Shown: positions 23,117 through 32,952, counted from the stretch's first letter. The stretch is 64,000 nt of DNA from Alkalilimnicola sp. S0819 (GCF_009295635.1 NZ_WHIW01000004.1:1-64000); one strand, 5' to 3'. The notes: generated by a model from the sequence alone, not told the origin. Made by a program: numbers and translations.

Positions 23117-25234
23117 TTATCGCGCCGTCCCGACCTGGGGCTGCTGGCCCACGCTGGAGACGATTCGAACCTGTTTGTCGTCGGGCACCTCGTTGTACGA
23201 GAGCACGTGCAGATTGCCGATGCTGTGCCGGGTCAGCCGGTACAGCCAGCTGCGCAGTTGCGGCGAGGTCAGCAGAATCGCCGGCTGGCCGGCCATTTCC
23301 TGACGCTGGGCGTTCTCGGCGAGAGACCGCTGCAGCCGCTCCGCAAGCCCCGGCTCGAAGCCGGCGGCGCCATCGCTGGTGCCTTGTACGGTATCAAGCA
23401 ATATCTGTTCCAACTGCGGATCCAGGGTCATCACCGGCACCTCGCCGACCATGCCGGCGATGCTCTGCACGATCATCCTTCCGAGCGCCTCGCGCACCGC
23501 CATGGTGAGCTGGGCGGGGTCGCGGGTGCGGGTGCCCTGCTCCGCCAGGGTCTCGACGATGCTGCGCATATCGCGAATGGGCACACGTTCCTCGAGCAGG
23601 TTCTGCAGCACCTTCACCACCACCGACAAGGGCAGCGTATCCGGCACCACCTCGGCTACCAGCTTGGGCTGGCTCTGGGCCAGCTGGTCCAGCAGCTTCT
23701 GCGCTTCCTCGTGGCCCAGCAGCTGATGGGCGTGGGTCTGAATGACCTGGCTCAAGTGGGTCGCCACCACGGTGCTGGCGTCCACCACCGTGTAGCCCAG
23801 GGTCTGGGCCTGGTCGCGCTGACCCGCGTCTATCCATACCGCCTCCAGGCCGAAGGCCGGGTCCTTGGTGGGGATGCCCTGCACCTGGCCCGAGACGGAC
23901 CCCGGGTTGATGGCCATTTCCTTGTTGGGGTAGATCTCGGCCTCGGCCACCGGCACGCCCAGCACACTCAGCCGGTACTGGCTGGGGCCGAGATCCAGGT
24001 TGTCGCGGATGTGCACCGGCTGCACCAGAAAACCCAGATCCTGGGAGAGCTTCTTGCGCACGCCCTTGATGCGGGTGAGCAACTGGCCGCCCTGGTTGCG
24101 ATCCACCAGCGGGATCAGGCCGTAGCCCACCTCCAGGCCGATCACGTCCACCGGCGGCACATCGTCCCAGCTCAGCTCTCGCTGCTCGGCGGGGGGCGCG
24201 TCGCCGGCCCGGGGCAGCTCGTCCACCGGCATTTCCAGCGCCTCGTCCTCGGCCTTGCTGCGTTTCGTGGCGACCCAGGCGCCGCTCGCGCACAGCGCGG
24301 CCAGCAGCAGGAAGGGCATGTTGGGCATGCCCGGAATGATGCCCAGGAAACCCACCACCCCGGCGGTGACCCAGAGCACCTTGGGGTTGCTGAGGATCTG
24401 CGCGCTCACCGCGCCGGACATGTCCTGGGCGGCGGATACCCGCGTGACGATGATGGCGGTGCCGGTGGAGAGCATCAGCGAGGGGATCTGCGCCACCAGA
24501 CCGTCACCGATGGTCAGCAGGGTGTAGTACTCGAAGGCGGTGCCGGCGGCCATGCCATGCTGCAGCATGCCAATGGCGAAGCCGCCGATGATGTTGATGA
24601 ACAGGATCAGCACGCCGGCGATGGCGTCCCCGCGGACGAACTTGCTCGCGCCGTCCATGGAGCCGTAGAAGTCGGCCTCCTGGGAGACCTCGGCGCGGCG
24701 CTCCCGGGCCTGGTCCTGGGTGATCAGGCCGGCGTTGAGATCCGCGTCGATGGCCATCTGCTTGCCGGGCAGGGCATCCAGGGTGAAGCGGGCGGACACC
24801 TCGGAGATGCGCCCGGCGCCCTTGGTGACCACCACGAAGTTGATGATCATCAGGATGCCGAAGACCACGAAGCCCACCGCGTAGTTGCCGCCGATGACGA
24901 AGTTGCCGAAGGCCTCGATGACCTGGCCGGCGGCATCGGTGCCGGTGTGCCCTTCCAGCAGCACCACCCGGGTGGAGGCCACGTTCAGCGCCAGGCGCAG
25001 CAGGGTGGCGATCAGCAGCACCGTGGGGAAGACGGCGAACTCCAGCGGCCGGGCCACGTACACCGTGACCAGCAGCACCAGCATGGAGAGCACGATGTTG
25101 AAGGTGAACAGCATGTCCAGGGCCAGCGCATGCAGCGGGATCACCAGCATCATCAACAGCGCCACCACCAGCAGCGGCGTGCCCAGGCCACGACTGCCGA
25201 TCTGGCGTACGACGTTCATCACGGCGGTGCTCAT
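23117..25234 (-). CDS. flhA: Flagellar export gate protein FlhA
   Basis: Largest component of the flagellar type III export gate. 705 residues. About eight transmembrane helices lie in the first 330, including the FHIPEP signature (RFTLDALPGKQMAIDAD, near 150). The large cytoplasmic chaperone- and substrate-docking domain follows. Its start overlaps the flhB stop by 4 bases, so flhB and flhA are coupled. Confidence 0.97.
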   Translation of the reverse strand: MSTAVMNVVRQIGSRGLGTPLLVVALLMMLVIPLHALALDMLFTFNIVLSMLVLLVTVYVARPLEFAVFPTVLLIATLLRLALNVASTRVVLLEGHTGTDAAGQVIEAFGNFVIGGNYAVGFVVFGILMIINFVVVTKGAGRISEVSARFTLDALPGKQMAIDADLNAGLITQDQARERRAEVSQEADFYGSMDGASKFVRGDAIAGVLILFINIIGGFAIGMLQHGMAAGTAFEYYTLLTIGDGLVAQIPSLMLSTGTAIIVTRVSAAQDMSGAVSAQILSNPKVLWVTAGVVGFLGIIPGMPNMPFLLLAALCASGAWVATKRSKAEDEALEMPVDELPRAGDAPPAEQRELSWDDVPPVDVIGLEVGYGLIPLVDRNQGGQLLTRIKGVRKKLSQDLGFLVQPVHIRDNLDLGPSQYRLSVLGVPVAEAEIYPNKEMAINPGSVSGQVQGIPTKDPAFGLEAVWIDAGQRDQAQTLGYTVVDASTVVATHLSQVIQTHAHQLLGHEEAQKLLDQLAQSQPKLVAEVVPDTLPLSVVVKVLQNLLEERVPIRDMRSIVETLAEQGTRTRDPAQLTMAVREALGRMIVQSIAGMVGEVPVMTLDPQLEQILLDTVQGTSDGAAGFEPGLAERLQRSLAENAQRQEMAGQPAILLTSPQLRSWLYRLTRHSIGNLHVLSYNEVPDDKQVRIVSSVGQQPQVGTAR

Positions 25235-26394
25235 GGATCCGCGCTCCCCTGGTCACGCTGGGCGTATTGCTGGAATTCTTCGGGTATGTCCGGGTTCGGC
25301 CGCGTGGGCCGCTCGCCCTGGGCGCGGACGGCGCCGCGCAGCTGGTAGATGTAGGCCAGCACCTGGGCGACGGCCAGATACAGCCCGGCGGGGATTTCCT
25401 GCTCGAGCTTGGTGGTCCGGTACAGCGCACGCGCCAGCGGCGGCGCCTCGAACAACGGCACCCGGTGCTCGCCGGCGATCTCGCGGATGCGCTTGGCGAT
25501 CTCGTCCACGCCCTTGGCCACCACCACCGGCGCGCCACCCCCGGCCTGGTCGTATTTCAGCGCCACGGCGAAGTGGGTGGGGTTGGTGACCACCACATCG
25601 GCCTCGGGCACCTTCTCCATCATCCGGCCCTGGGCGATCTGCTGCTGCAGCTGGCGGATCTTGCCCTTGACCTCGGGCTTGCCCTCGGTGTCCTTGAACT
25701 CGTCCTTGAGTTCCTGCTTTGTCATGCGCAGCTTCTTGGTGTGGGAGTAGATCTGCCAGGGCACGTCCACCGCCGCCACCAGGATCAGCGCCGCCGCCAG
25801 GGCGAAGAAGCTGCCGAACAGCAGCTTGGCGGCGAGCGCGACGCCCTCCATCAGCCCGACGGTGCCCAACAGGGCGATATTGTCGCGCAGGCTCCACAGC
25901 AACATCGTGCCCACGCCCCCCACCACCAGCACCTTGGCCAGCGCCTTGACCAGATTCATCAGGCCCTGGGGGCCGAAGATGCGCTTGAGCCCCTTCAAGG
26001 GGTTCAGCTTCTCCAGCTTCGGCTGCAGGCCCTTGCCGCTGAACACCCACCCGCCCAGCAGCACCGGGGAGAGCAGCGCCACCAACAGCATTACCAGGGC
26101 GAAGGGCGCGATCAGCCACAGGCCTTGCGCGACGATGGCGCGCAACTGCTTGAACGGGCCGTCCGGGTCGAAGATCACGGCGCGATCCACCCGCAGGCCC
26201 TCGCCGATCAGGTCCATCAAGGAGGCGCCCATATAGGGGCCGAACACCAGCAAGGCGCTCGCGGCGGCGAGCGTCAGCAAAGTGACGTTCAACTCCTGGG
26301 ATCGGGGGACCTGACCCTTGTCCTTCGCGTCTTGGCGACGTTTGGGCGTTGGGTCTTCGGTCTTCTCCTGTCCGTCCTGGTTCTCTTCGGCCAT
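25231..26394 (-). CDS. flhB: Flagellar export switch protein FlhB
   Basis: Inner-membrane export protein that changes specificity from hook to filament substrates after autocleavage. 387 residues: a basic N-terminus, four transmembrane helices to about 215, then the cytoplasmic domain with the autocleavage motif NPTH (VVVTNPTHFAVALKYD, near 270). First gene of the flhBAF-fleN-fliA-che series, 50 bases downstream of a sigma54 promoter. It is normally next to fliR but is separated here by an RND operon. Confidence 0.97.
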   Translation of the reverse strand: MAEENQDGQEKTEDPTPKRRQDAKDKGQVPRSQELNVTLLTLAAASALLVFGPYMGASLMDLIGEGLRVDRAVIFDPDGPFKQLRAIVAQGLWLIAPFALVMLLVALLSPVLLGGWVFSGKGLQPKLEKLNPLKGLKRIFGPQGLMNLVKALAKVLVVGGVGTMLLWSLRDNIALLGTVGLMEGVALAAKLLFGSFFALAAALILVAAVDVPWQIYSHTKKLRMTKQELKDEFKDTEGKPEVKGKIRQLQQQIAQGRMMEKVPEADVVVTNPTHFAVALKYDQAGGGAPVVVAKGVDEIAKRIREIAGEHRVPLFEAPPLARALYRTTKLEQEIPAGLYLAVAQVLAYIYQLRGAVRAQGERPTRPNPDIPEEFQQYAQRDQGSADP

Positions 26395-26443
26395 GGGTGC
26401 CTGCCGCTTTATTGACGGGGTTTATGGGCTTTGGGTAGGGATA

Positions 26444-26459
26444 TGCAGGGATCGTGCCT
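26444..26459 (-). promoter_or_regulatory. Sigma54 promoter for flhB operon
   Basis: On the minus strand AGGCACGATCCCTGCA fits the -24/-12 consensus, with GG and GC separated by exactly 10 bases. It lies 50 bases upstream of the flhB ATG. FleQ, encoded in this window, is the expected activator. Confidence 0.75.
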
Positions 26460-26527
26460 AGTGGGGCGTTTCGGGCAAGAAAGCTTTGGAGGGCTTGGGT
26501 GGGAGATTCTGCGACCTGTGGTCATGT

Positions 26528-26727
26528 CGGGGTTTGGTACGGCTTTCGGCGGCCCACGATTCGGTCCCGGGCTGCGCCCGGGACTACCCTGCGCTTCTCG
26601 CCGGAAAGGGGCGAGCAGCCAAACTCGCTACGCCGTCGGCTCCGCTCAGACAAGGCTGCTCGCTGATCCCTTTCCGGCTGCGATGCTCGGCTTCATCGAC
26701 GGCCGCCGAAAGCCGTACCAAACCCCG
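26528..26727 (+). repeat. Structured intergenic repeat, family A copy 1
   Basis: A 27-bp perfect outer stem (26528-26554 with 26701-26727) encloses two further hairpins: a small one with loop TGC (TCCCGGGC/GCCCGGGA) and a larger one (GGAAAGGG... with GGCTGCTCG) whose loop holds ACTCGCTACGCC. The same plan recurs at 26885-27050 (inverted) and 47051-47234. It lies in the 690-base gap between flhB and the RND outer-membrane gene, which holds only repeats and the sigma54 promoter. Confidence 0.85.
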
Positions 26728-26769
26728 GCACCAAACCTCGGACGCGGCCCGCGGGCTGGGAAAGAGCGC

Positions 26770-26806
26770 GTAGCCGCGATACAACGATGCGGAATCGAGG
26801 ATCTCC
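26770..26806. repeat. Dispersed repeat, family C copy 1
   Basis: Reads, reversed, GGAGATCCTCGATTCCGC followed by ATCGTTGTATCGCGGCTAC. Related copies lie at 33011-33048 and 52471-52507. It sits between the two family-A elements. Confidence 0.65.
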
Positions 26807-26884
26807 CCGCTACCGTGCGCTGAAAGAAACCAGGTGGATTCAAGATCCCGGATTCGGGACGCTGGCTACACGCTCGGGGAGCCG

Positions 26885-27050
26885 TGTCCGGGTGGGGCTG
26901 CACGGGTTTGTCGGCGCAGCCGAGCACCAGAGGCGTGAGCGGAGCCGAAGGCGTAGCGAGTTCGTGGAGCGCCGCTCACGCTGAGGAGCACAGGGCAATC
27001 TGGACGCAGTCCAGACCAAGCCGTGAAACCCGTGCAGCCCCACCCGGACA
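26885..27050 (-). repeat. Structured intergenic repeat, family A copy 2 (inverted)
   Basis: Outer arms 26885-26909 and 27026-27050 pair perfectly over 25 bp, but their sequence is unlike that of copy 1. In the reversed reading the same internal order appears: a TGC-loop hairpin (TCTGGAC/GTCCAGA), the ACTCGCTACGCC motif inside a second stem (GCGTGAGCGG/CCGCTCACGC), then GTGCTCGGCTG. The copy lies 35 bases downstream of the RND outer-membrane gene stop, so it may end that transcript. Confidence 0.8.
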
Positions 27051-27084
27051 TGGCGGCAACCACCAGGCCCCAAAGCGCACTCTC

Positions 27085-28464
27085 TCAGTCCCCGCCCCCA
27101 AGCGCCGCGAACAATTCCACCCGGTTAAGCAGCCGCAATTGCCGCAACTGCGCCATCCCCTGTTCCGCGCCGAACAGCTCGCGCTGGGCGTCCAGCACTT
27201 CCAGGTAGTTGGCGATGCCGCCTTCGTAGCGGCGCTCGGCCAGCGACAGGCGCCGCTGCTGGGCTTTCAGCAGGGCCTGCTGGGCGGCGATCTCGCCATC
27301 CAGGCTCGCCAGGGCGTCCAGCGCGTCGGCGACTTCACGGAAAGCCTGCTGGATGCGCTGCTCGTATTCCACCACGGCGATTTCCCGGCGCAGCTCGGCA
27401 AGCTCCAGGTTTCGCCGGTTACGACCCCAGTCGAAGATCGGCAGGGTGATGCGCGGCGCGAAGCTCCAGGCCCCGGTGCCGGACTGGAACAGCGCCGAGA
27501 GCTCCGCCGAGGCGCTGCCGCCGAAGGCGGTGAGCGTGACGCGCGGGAAGAAGGCCGCGCGGGCGGCGCCGATGTTGGCATTGGCCGCCATCAGCCGCTG
27601 CTCGGCGGCGAGGATGTCCGGGCGGCGCTGCAACAGCACCGAAGAGAGGCCCACGGGAACGCCTTCACCCATGCCCTGCCCGCCAAGGCGCTCGGCTTCG
27701 GGCAGTTCCGGCGCCGCGTAACCGGTGAGCAGTCCCAGCGCGTTACGCGCCTGGGCATGGCGGCGCCGCAGCGCGCCCAAGGCCACGCGCGCGGATTCCA
27801 CCAGGGAGCGCGCCTGGGCGCGCTCCAGCGCCGACGCGGCGCCCGCCTGGTAACGCCGCTCCACCAGCTCGAAGGCATCTCGCCGGGTTGTGAGGCTTCG
27901 CTCCGCGAGGGCGATCTGCTCGGCCAACAGGCGCTCGGCCAGGTGCGCCCGGGCCACGGCGGCGATCAGCCCCTGACGCGCGGCGCGCTGGGCCTGCTCG
28001 GTGGCCAGGTACTCCGCCAGCGCGGCATCGCCGAGGCTGCGCACCCTGCCGAAGAAGTCCAACTCCCAGGCCGACAGGCCCAGGCCCGCTTCATAGCGGC
28101 TGGCGGTGTGCGCCTCGCCGCCGCTCGCCAGCGCCGCCGGCGTGCGGCTGCGGCTCAGGCCCGCCTCCGCGTTGAGCGCCGGCCACAATTGGCTGCGCTG
28201 CACGCCGTACAAGGCGCGGGCCTGCGCCACGTTCAATTCGGCGCGACGCAGTTCCCGGTTGTGCGCCAGCGCCGCGTCGATCAGTGCCCGCAGCCGCGCA
28301 TCGCCGAAGAAATCCCGCCAGTCCGGCAAGGCCTCGGCGCTCGCCGGCTGATCGGGCCAGCCGGCGGGCACCGGCGCCTCCGGGCGGCGGTAGTCGGGGC
28401 TCAGAGCACAGGCGGAGAGCAGCCCGCCCAGCAGCAGCGCGGAGATGGTTCGCCAGGTCATCAC
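27085..28464 (-). CDS. RND efflux outer membrane lipoprotein (NodT/OprM family)
   Basis: Outer-membrane exit duct of a tripartite pump. 459 residues with a lipoprotein signal peptide ending in the lipobox LLSAC, so Cys19 is the probable lipidation site. It contains two repeated OEP domains of long helices and two beta-strand pairs. Its start overlaps the pump gene stop by 4 bases. Third gene of the adaptor-pump-duct operon. Confidence 0.93.
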   Translation of the reverse strand: MMTWRTISALLLGGLLSACALSPDYRRPEAPVPAGWPDQPASAEALPDWRDFFGDARLRALIDAALAHNRELRRAELNVAQARALYGVQRSQLWPALNAEAGLSRSRTPAALASGGEAHTASRYEAGLGLSAWELDFFGRVRSLGDAALAEYLATEQAQRAARQGLIAAVARAHLAERLLAEQIALAERSLTTRRDAFELVERRYQAGAASALERAQARSLVESARVALGALRRRHAQARNALGLLTGYAAPELPEAERLGGQGMGEGVPVGLSSVLLQRRPDILAAEQRLMAANANIGAARAAFFPRVTLTAFGGSASAELSALFQSGTGAWSFAPRITLPIFDWGRNRRNLELAELRREIAVVEYEQRIQQAFREVADALDALASLDGEIAAQQALLKAQQRRLSLAERRYEGGIANYLEVLDAQRELFGAEQGMAQLRQLRLLNRVELFAALGGGD

Positions 28465-31400
28465 AGGCCGTCCTCCTGGGGGTTCACATGGCTGTGTTCC
28501 CGGTCGAATTCTCGCTGGCGGCGGCTGCCGCGGAACAGTCCGCGCACCACCACGTAGAACACCGGCACCAGGAAGACCGCCAGCACGGTGGCGGAAATGA
28601 TGCCGCCGAACACCGCGGTGCCGATGGCCCGCTGGCTGGCGGAACCGGCGCCGGTGGACAGCACCAAGGGCACCACCCCCATGCCGAAGGCCAGCGAGGT
28701 CATGAGGATGGGCCGGAAACGCAGGCGCACCGCCTGCAGGGTGGCGTCCGCCAGGCTGCGCCCCTGGGCCTGCAGGTCCTTGGCGAACTCGATGATCAGG
28801 ATGGCGTTCTTCGACGACAGGCCGATGATGGCGATCAACCCCACCTTGAAGTACACGTCGTTGGGCAGATCACGCAGGAAGGTGGCCAGCAGCGCCCCCA
28901 GTATGCCCAGCGGCACCACCAGCATCACCGCCGCGGGCACCGACCAGCTCTCGTACAGCGCCGCCAGGCACAAGAACACCGCCAGCAGGGAGAGCGCGAA
29001 CAGGGCCGGGGCCTGGGCGCCGGAGCGCTTCTCCTCCAGCGACTGGCCGGTCCACTCGTAACCGAAGCCCGCGGGCAGCTGCTCCATGAGCCGCTCCATC
29101 TCCAGCATGGCTTCGCCGGTGCTGCGCCCTTCCGCCGCGCTGCCGGAAATCTTCAGAGTCGGATACCCGTTGTACCGCGCCAGCTGCATCGGGCCCACCT
29201 GCCAATTCACCTCGGTGAAGGCGCCCAGCGGCAGCATTTCCCCGGCGGCGTTGCGCACATGCAGCGCCTGCAGATCCTCGGGCTGCATGCGCCCGGCCGG
29301 GTCTGCCTGGACCACCACCTGTTGCTGCCGGCCCAGGTTGGGGAAGTCGTTGACGTAGCTGGAACCGAGCGCGGTACCCAGCACCATGGCGATCTGCTCG
29401 AAGGACACACCCAGCGCCGCGGCCACCTCCCGGTCCACGTCCAGGCGCAGCTGCGGCGCATCGGCCAGGCCCTCTGGGCGCACGCCGGAGAGCACCGGGC
29501 TTTGGGCCGCCAGGCCCAGCAACTGGCCGCGCGCGGCGAGCAGCGCCTCATGGCCGTGGCCCGCCCTGTCCTGCAGGCGGAAGCTGAAACCGCTGGCGTT
29601 ACCCAGGCCGCGAATCGGCGGCGGGTTGACGGCAAAGGCGATGGCGTCGCGAATCTGCGAGAACCGGGCGTTGGCCTGGGAGACCACCGCGCCCACCGCC
29701 TCGTCCGGGCCGCGCTCGTCCCAGGGCTTGAGCGTCACGTAGCCGAGCCCGGCATTGTCGCCGCGGCCGGAGAAGCTGAAGCCGCGGATCATCAACACGT
29801 TCTCCACCGCCGGGTGGCTGCGGTAGAACGCCTCTACCTCTTTGAGCACCGCCTCGGTGCGGATGGCGCTGGCGCCGGCGGGCAGTTGGATATTGGTGAT
29901 CAGATAGCCCTGGTCCTCCGCCGGGACGAAGGATTCCGGCAGGCGGGAAAACAACAGGCCCGCGGCCACCAGGATCAGCAGATAGACCACCATGAAGCGC
30001 CCGCTGCGGCGCAGCATATAGGCGATGCTGCCCTGATAGCGCCGGGTCAGCCGGGAGAAGCCGCGATTGAACCAGCCGAAGAAGCCGCTCTTGGCGTACT
30101 GATGCCCGGCCTGCACCGGTTTGAGCAGGGTCGCGCACAGGGCCGGGGTGAGGCTCAGCGCCATCAGCGCCGAGAACAGCATGGAGGCCACCAGGGTGAG
30201 CGAAAACTGGCGGTAGATCACCCCCACCGAACCGGCGAAGAAAGCCATGGGGATGAACACGGAGGTGAGCACCAGGGTGATGCCGACGATGGCGCCGGTG
30301 ACCTGGCGCATGGCCTTGAGGGTCGCCTCCCGGGGCGATAGCCCCTCTTCGCTCATGATCCGCTCGACGTTCTCCACCACCACGATGGCGTCATCCACCA
30401 GGATGCCGATGGCCAGCACCAGCCCGAACATGGTCAGCACATTGATGGAGAAGCCCATCGCCAGCATGGTGGCGATGGACCCGAGCAGGGCCACCGGCAC
30501 CACCAGGGTGGGTATCAAGGTGGCGCGCAGGTTCTGCAGGAACAGATACATCACCAGGAACACCAGGATCACCGCCTCCACCAGCGTCTCCACCACGCCC
30601 AAGATGGAGATGCCCACGAAGCGGGAGGTGTCGTTGGGCACGTCGTAGCGCACCCCTTCCGGGAAGTAGCGCGACAACTCGTCCAGCTTGTCCCGCACCG
30701 CCTGGGCGGTCTCCAGGGCGTTGCCGGTGTTCGAGAGCTGCACGCCGATGGCGGCGTTGGGGCTGCCATTCAGCCAGGTGCCGTATTGGTAGTTCTGGCC
30801 GCCCAGCTCAATGCGCGCCACGTCCCGCAGACGCACCACCGAGCCGTCGGCCTCGGCGCGCAGCAGGATATTGCCGAAGGCCTCGGGGGTGGAGAGCTGC
30901 CCGCTGACCACCACGGGCATGACGATGCTCTGGGCGTCGCCGCTGGGCTGAGAGCCCAGCGTGCCCGCCGCCACCTGAGTGTTCTGGCCACGTATGGCCT
31001 GCAGCACATCGGCCGGCGTGAGCCGGTAGTTCACCAGTTGATCCGGTTGCAGCCACACCCGCATGGCCCGCTCGGTGCCGAACAGCTGTGCCTGGCCCAC
31101 GCCGGGGATGCGCTTGATCTCCTCCAGCACGTTGCGGGAAATGTAATCGCCCAGCTCCACCCGGCTGTGGCGGCCGTCGGTGGAAGAGAGCGTAACGAAC
31201 ATCAGGAAGTTGCTGCGGGACTTGGACACCCGCACGCCCAGGCGGGTCACCGGCGCGGGCAGGCGGGACTCCACCCGCTTGATGCGGTTCTGAATGTCCA
31301 CCTGGGCCAGATCCGGGTCGGTGCCGGTGACGAAGGTGGCGTTGATCTGGGCCATGCCATTGGCCTGGCTTTCCGATCCCACATAGAGCAGGCCGTCGGC

Positions 31401-31613
31401 GCCGTTGAGCTCCTGCTCGATCAGGCTGACCACGCTCTTGTCCAGGGTCTCGGCATCGGCGCCGGGATAGGTGACGCGGATGTTGATAGTAGGCGGGGCG
31501 ATGTCCGGGTACTGGGACACGGGCAGCTGGCCGATGGCGAGCAACCCGGCCACCATGATGAACAGGGCAATGACCCAGGCGAAAACGGGCCGGTCGGTGA
31601 AAAAGCGTGCCAT
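28461..31613 (-). CDS. RND multidrug efflux pump (HAE1, AcrB-like)
   Basis: Proton-driven inner-membrane pump, 1050 residues, full length for HAE1 transporters. It begins MARFFTDRPVFAWVIAL with TM1. The TM4 proton relay Asp pair is in IGILVDDAIVVVENVERI. The TM10 Lys is in GLSSKNAILIIEFAK. Two large periplasmic loops follow TM1 and TM7. Substrates are likely hydrophobic drugs or biocides but cannot be specified. Adaptor and duct genes flank it within the operon. Confidence 0.96.
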   Translation of the reverse strand: MARFFTDRPVFAWVIALFIMVAGLLAIGQLPVSQYPDIAPPTINIRVTYPGADAETLDKSVVSLIEQELNGADGLLYVGSESQANGMAQINATFVTGTDPDLAQVDIQNRIKRVESRLPAPVTRLGVRVSKSRSNFLMFVTLSSTDGRHSRVELGDYISRNVLEEIKRIPGVGQAQLFGTERAMRVWLQPDQLVNYRLTPADVLQAIRGQNTQVAAGTLGSQPSGDAQSIVMPVVVSGQLSTPEAFGNILLRAEADGSVVRLRDVARIELGGQNYQYGTWLNGSPNAAIGVQLSNTGNALETAQAVRDKLDELSRYFPEGVRYDVPNDTSRFVGISILGVVETLVEAVILVFLVMYLFLQNLRATLIPTLVVPVALLGSIATMLAMGFSINVLTMFGLVLAIGILVDDAIVVVENVERIMSEEGLSPREATLKAMRQVTGAIVGITLVLTSVFIPMAFFAGSVGVIYRQFSLTLVASMLFSALMALSLTPALCATLLKPVQAGHQYAKSGFFGWFNRGFSRLTRRYQGSIAYMLRRSGRFMVVYLLILVAAGLLFSRLPESFVPAEDQGYLITNIQLPAGASAIRTEAVLKEVEAFYRSHPAVENVLMIRGFSFSGRGDNAGLGYVTLKPWDERGPDEAVGAVVSQANARFSQIRDAIAFAVNPPPIRGLGNASGFSFRLQDRAGHGHEALLAARGQLLGLAAQSPVLSGVRPEGLADAPQLRLDVDREVAAALGVSFEQIAMVLGTALGSSYVNDFPNLGRQQQVVVQADPAGRMQPEDLQALHVRNAAGEMLPLGAFTEVNWQVGPMQLARYNGYPTLKISGSAAEGRSTGEAMLEMERLMEQLPAGFGYEWTGQSLEEKRSGAQAPALFALSLLAVFLCLAALYESWSVPAAVMLVVPLGILGALLATFLRDLPNDVYFKVGLIAIIGLSSKNAILIIEFAKDLQAQGRSLADATLQAVRLRFRPILMTSLAFGMGVVPLVLSTGAGSASQRAIGTAVFGGIISATVLAVFLVPVFYVVVRGLFRGSRRQREFDREHSHVNPQEDGL

Positions 31614-31616
31614 GCC

Positions 31617-32804
31617 TCAGCCTTGCCCGGTCGCGGGCGGCGTGGCGGAGGCCGCGGGCGCCTTCCAGGGGACGGTGCGCACTTCGGCCTTGGGCCGGAC
31701 CTTCTGCAGCCCTTCAACGATGATCACATCACCCGCCGTCAGGCCGGATTCGATCAACCAGCGATTGTTCCGGGCGTGTGACACGCTCACCGGATGCTGT
31801 CGGGCGCGGTTGTCGGCGTCCACCCGCCAGACATAGGCCTCGCCGCCGCTGTCGCGCAGCACCGCCTGCTGGGGCACGGTGATCGCCTGCTCGCGCACCG
31901 CCTGCTCCAGGCGGGCGCGCACGAACATGCCCGGCAGCAGGAAGCCGTCCGGGTTGGGGAATTCCGCCCGCAGGGTCACCGCACCGGTGCCCTCGTCCAC
32001 GGTCAGATCGGTGAAGATCAGTTTGCCCGGTCGCTCGTAGACCCGTCCGTCTTCGAGCACCAGGGAGACCCGCGCCTCGCCCTCGCCCAGGGTCTTCAGA
32101 CGGCCTTCAGTCAATGCCCGGCGCAGGCGCAGCACTTCGGCGCCCGGCTGCACCAGGTTGGCGTAGATGGGGTCGGTCTGCTGGATGCGCGCCAGCGGCG
32201 TGGCCTCGCCCTGCCCCACCAGAGCGCCCTCGGTGACCAGCGCCCGACCGATGCGCCCGGCTATGGGCGCGGTCACGGTGGCGTAGTCCAGATTCAGCTC
32301 GGCGCCGCGCAGCGCTGCCCGGGCCGCGGCCACCTCCGCGGCCGCCTGGTCCCGGGCGGCCAGGGCATTGTCGAATTCCTGGCGGCTCACCGCCTCGCCG
32401 TCCGCCAGCGGGCGCAGCCGCTCCACGGTGGTATCGGCCTGGGCGAGGATGGCCTCGGCCCGGGCAAGGCTCGCGCGGGCCGAGGCCAGAGCCGCCTCCA
32501 GGGGCGCGGGATCGATCCGGAACAGTACTTGCCCGGCGTCCACCAGGGCCCCTTCACGGAACACCCGCTGCTCGACGATCCCGGCGGCGCGAGCGCGCAC
32601 CTGGGCGATGCGGGAGGCCTCCAGTCGGCCGGGCAGCACTTCGCTCAAGGTCAGGGGGGCGGCTTCCACCGTGAAGACGGCGACCTCGGGCGGCGGCGGC
32701 GCGGCGGCGGCCTGGTCGGCGTTCTCGGCGCTGTCACAGGCAGCCAGGGAAACCAGCAGCAGAACCGGCAATAAAGAGCGGCGGAGGCGGACGGGCAAGG
32801 GCAT
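31617..32804 (-). CDS. RND efflux periplasmic adaptor (AcrA-like)
   Basis: Membrane-fusion protein joining pump and duct. 395 residues. A lipoprotein signal peptide ends LVSLAAC. The order is lipoyl domain (VRARAAGIVEQRVF and, after the hairpin, LDYATVTAPIAGRIG), an alpha-hairpin (about 95-165), beta-barrel and membrane-proximal domain. I choose the ATG at 32804 because GAGG stands six bases before it; the ATG at 32810 abuts that site. First gene of the operon; no regulator gene is adjacent. Confidence 0.93.
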   Translation of the reverse strand: MPLPVRLRRSLLPVLLLVSLAACDSAENADQAAAAPPPPEVAVFTVEAAPLTLSEVLPGRLEASRIAQVRARAAGIVEQRVFREGALVDAGQVLFRIDPAPLEAALASARASLARAEAILAQADTTVERLRPLADGEAVSRQEFDNALAARDQAAAEVAAARAALRGAELNLDYATVTAPIAGRIGRALVTEGALVGQGEATPLARIQQTDPIYANLVQPGAEVLRLRRALTEGRLKTLGEGEARVSLVLEDGRVYERPGKLIFTDLTVDEGTGAVTLRAEFPNPDGFLLPGMFVRARLEQAVREQAITVPQQAVLRDSGGEAYVWRVDADNRARQHPVSVSHARNNRWLIESGLTAGDVIIVEGLQKVRPKAEVRTVPWKAPAASATPPATGQG

Positions 32805-32952
32805 GAACATCCTCGAGAAGTCTTCGCCGCTGCTCGTCCTGGAGACCGGGCGTATCGTTATGGGTATGTTTCAGGTGGGAAGCACTTTAGAGCGCCCATC
32901 GCCGCCCGCGCAAGCCCGGCGGGCGAAACGCCAGCGGTTCCGTTCATTGAAG

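Noticed and set aside
21818-25348. 1176-codon plus-strand open frame opposite flhF/flhA
   Set aside because: Shadow with His/Gly/Gln bias and no ribosome binding site; the minus strand encodes complete, recognisable proteins.
26884-28557. 557-codon plus-strand frame starting in the family-A repeat
   Set aside because: Begins inside an inverted repeat and is antisense to the outer-membrane lipoprotein gene.
28284-30341. 685-codon plus-strand open frame opposite the RND pump
   Set aside because: Shadow of the pump and duct genes, low-complexity composition.
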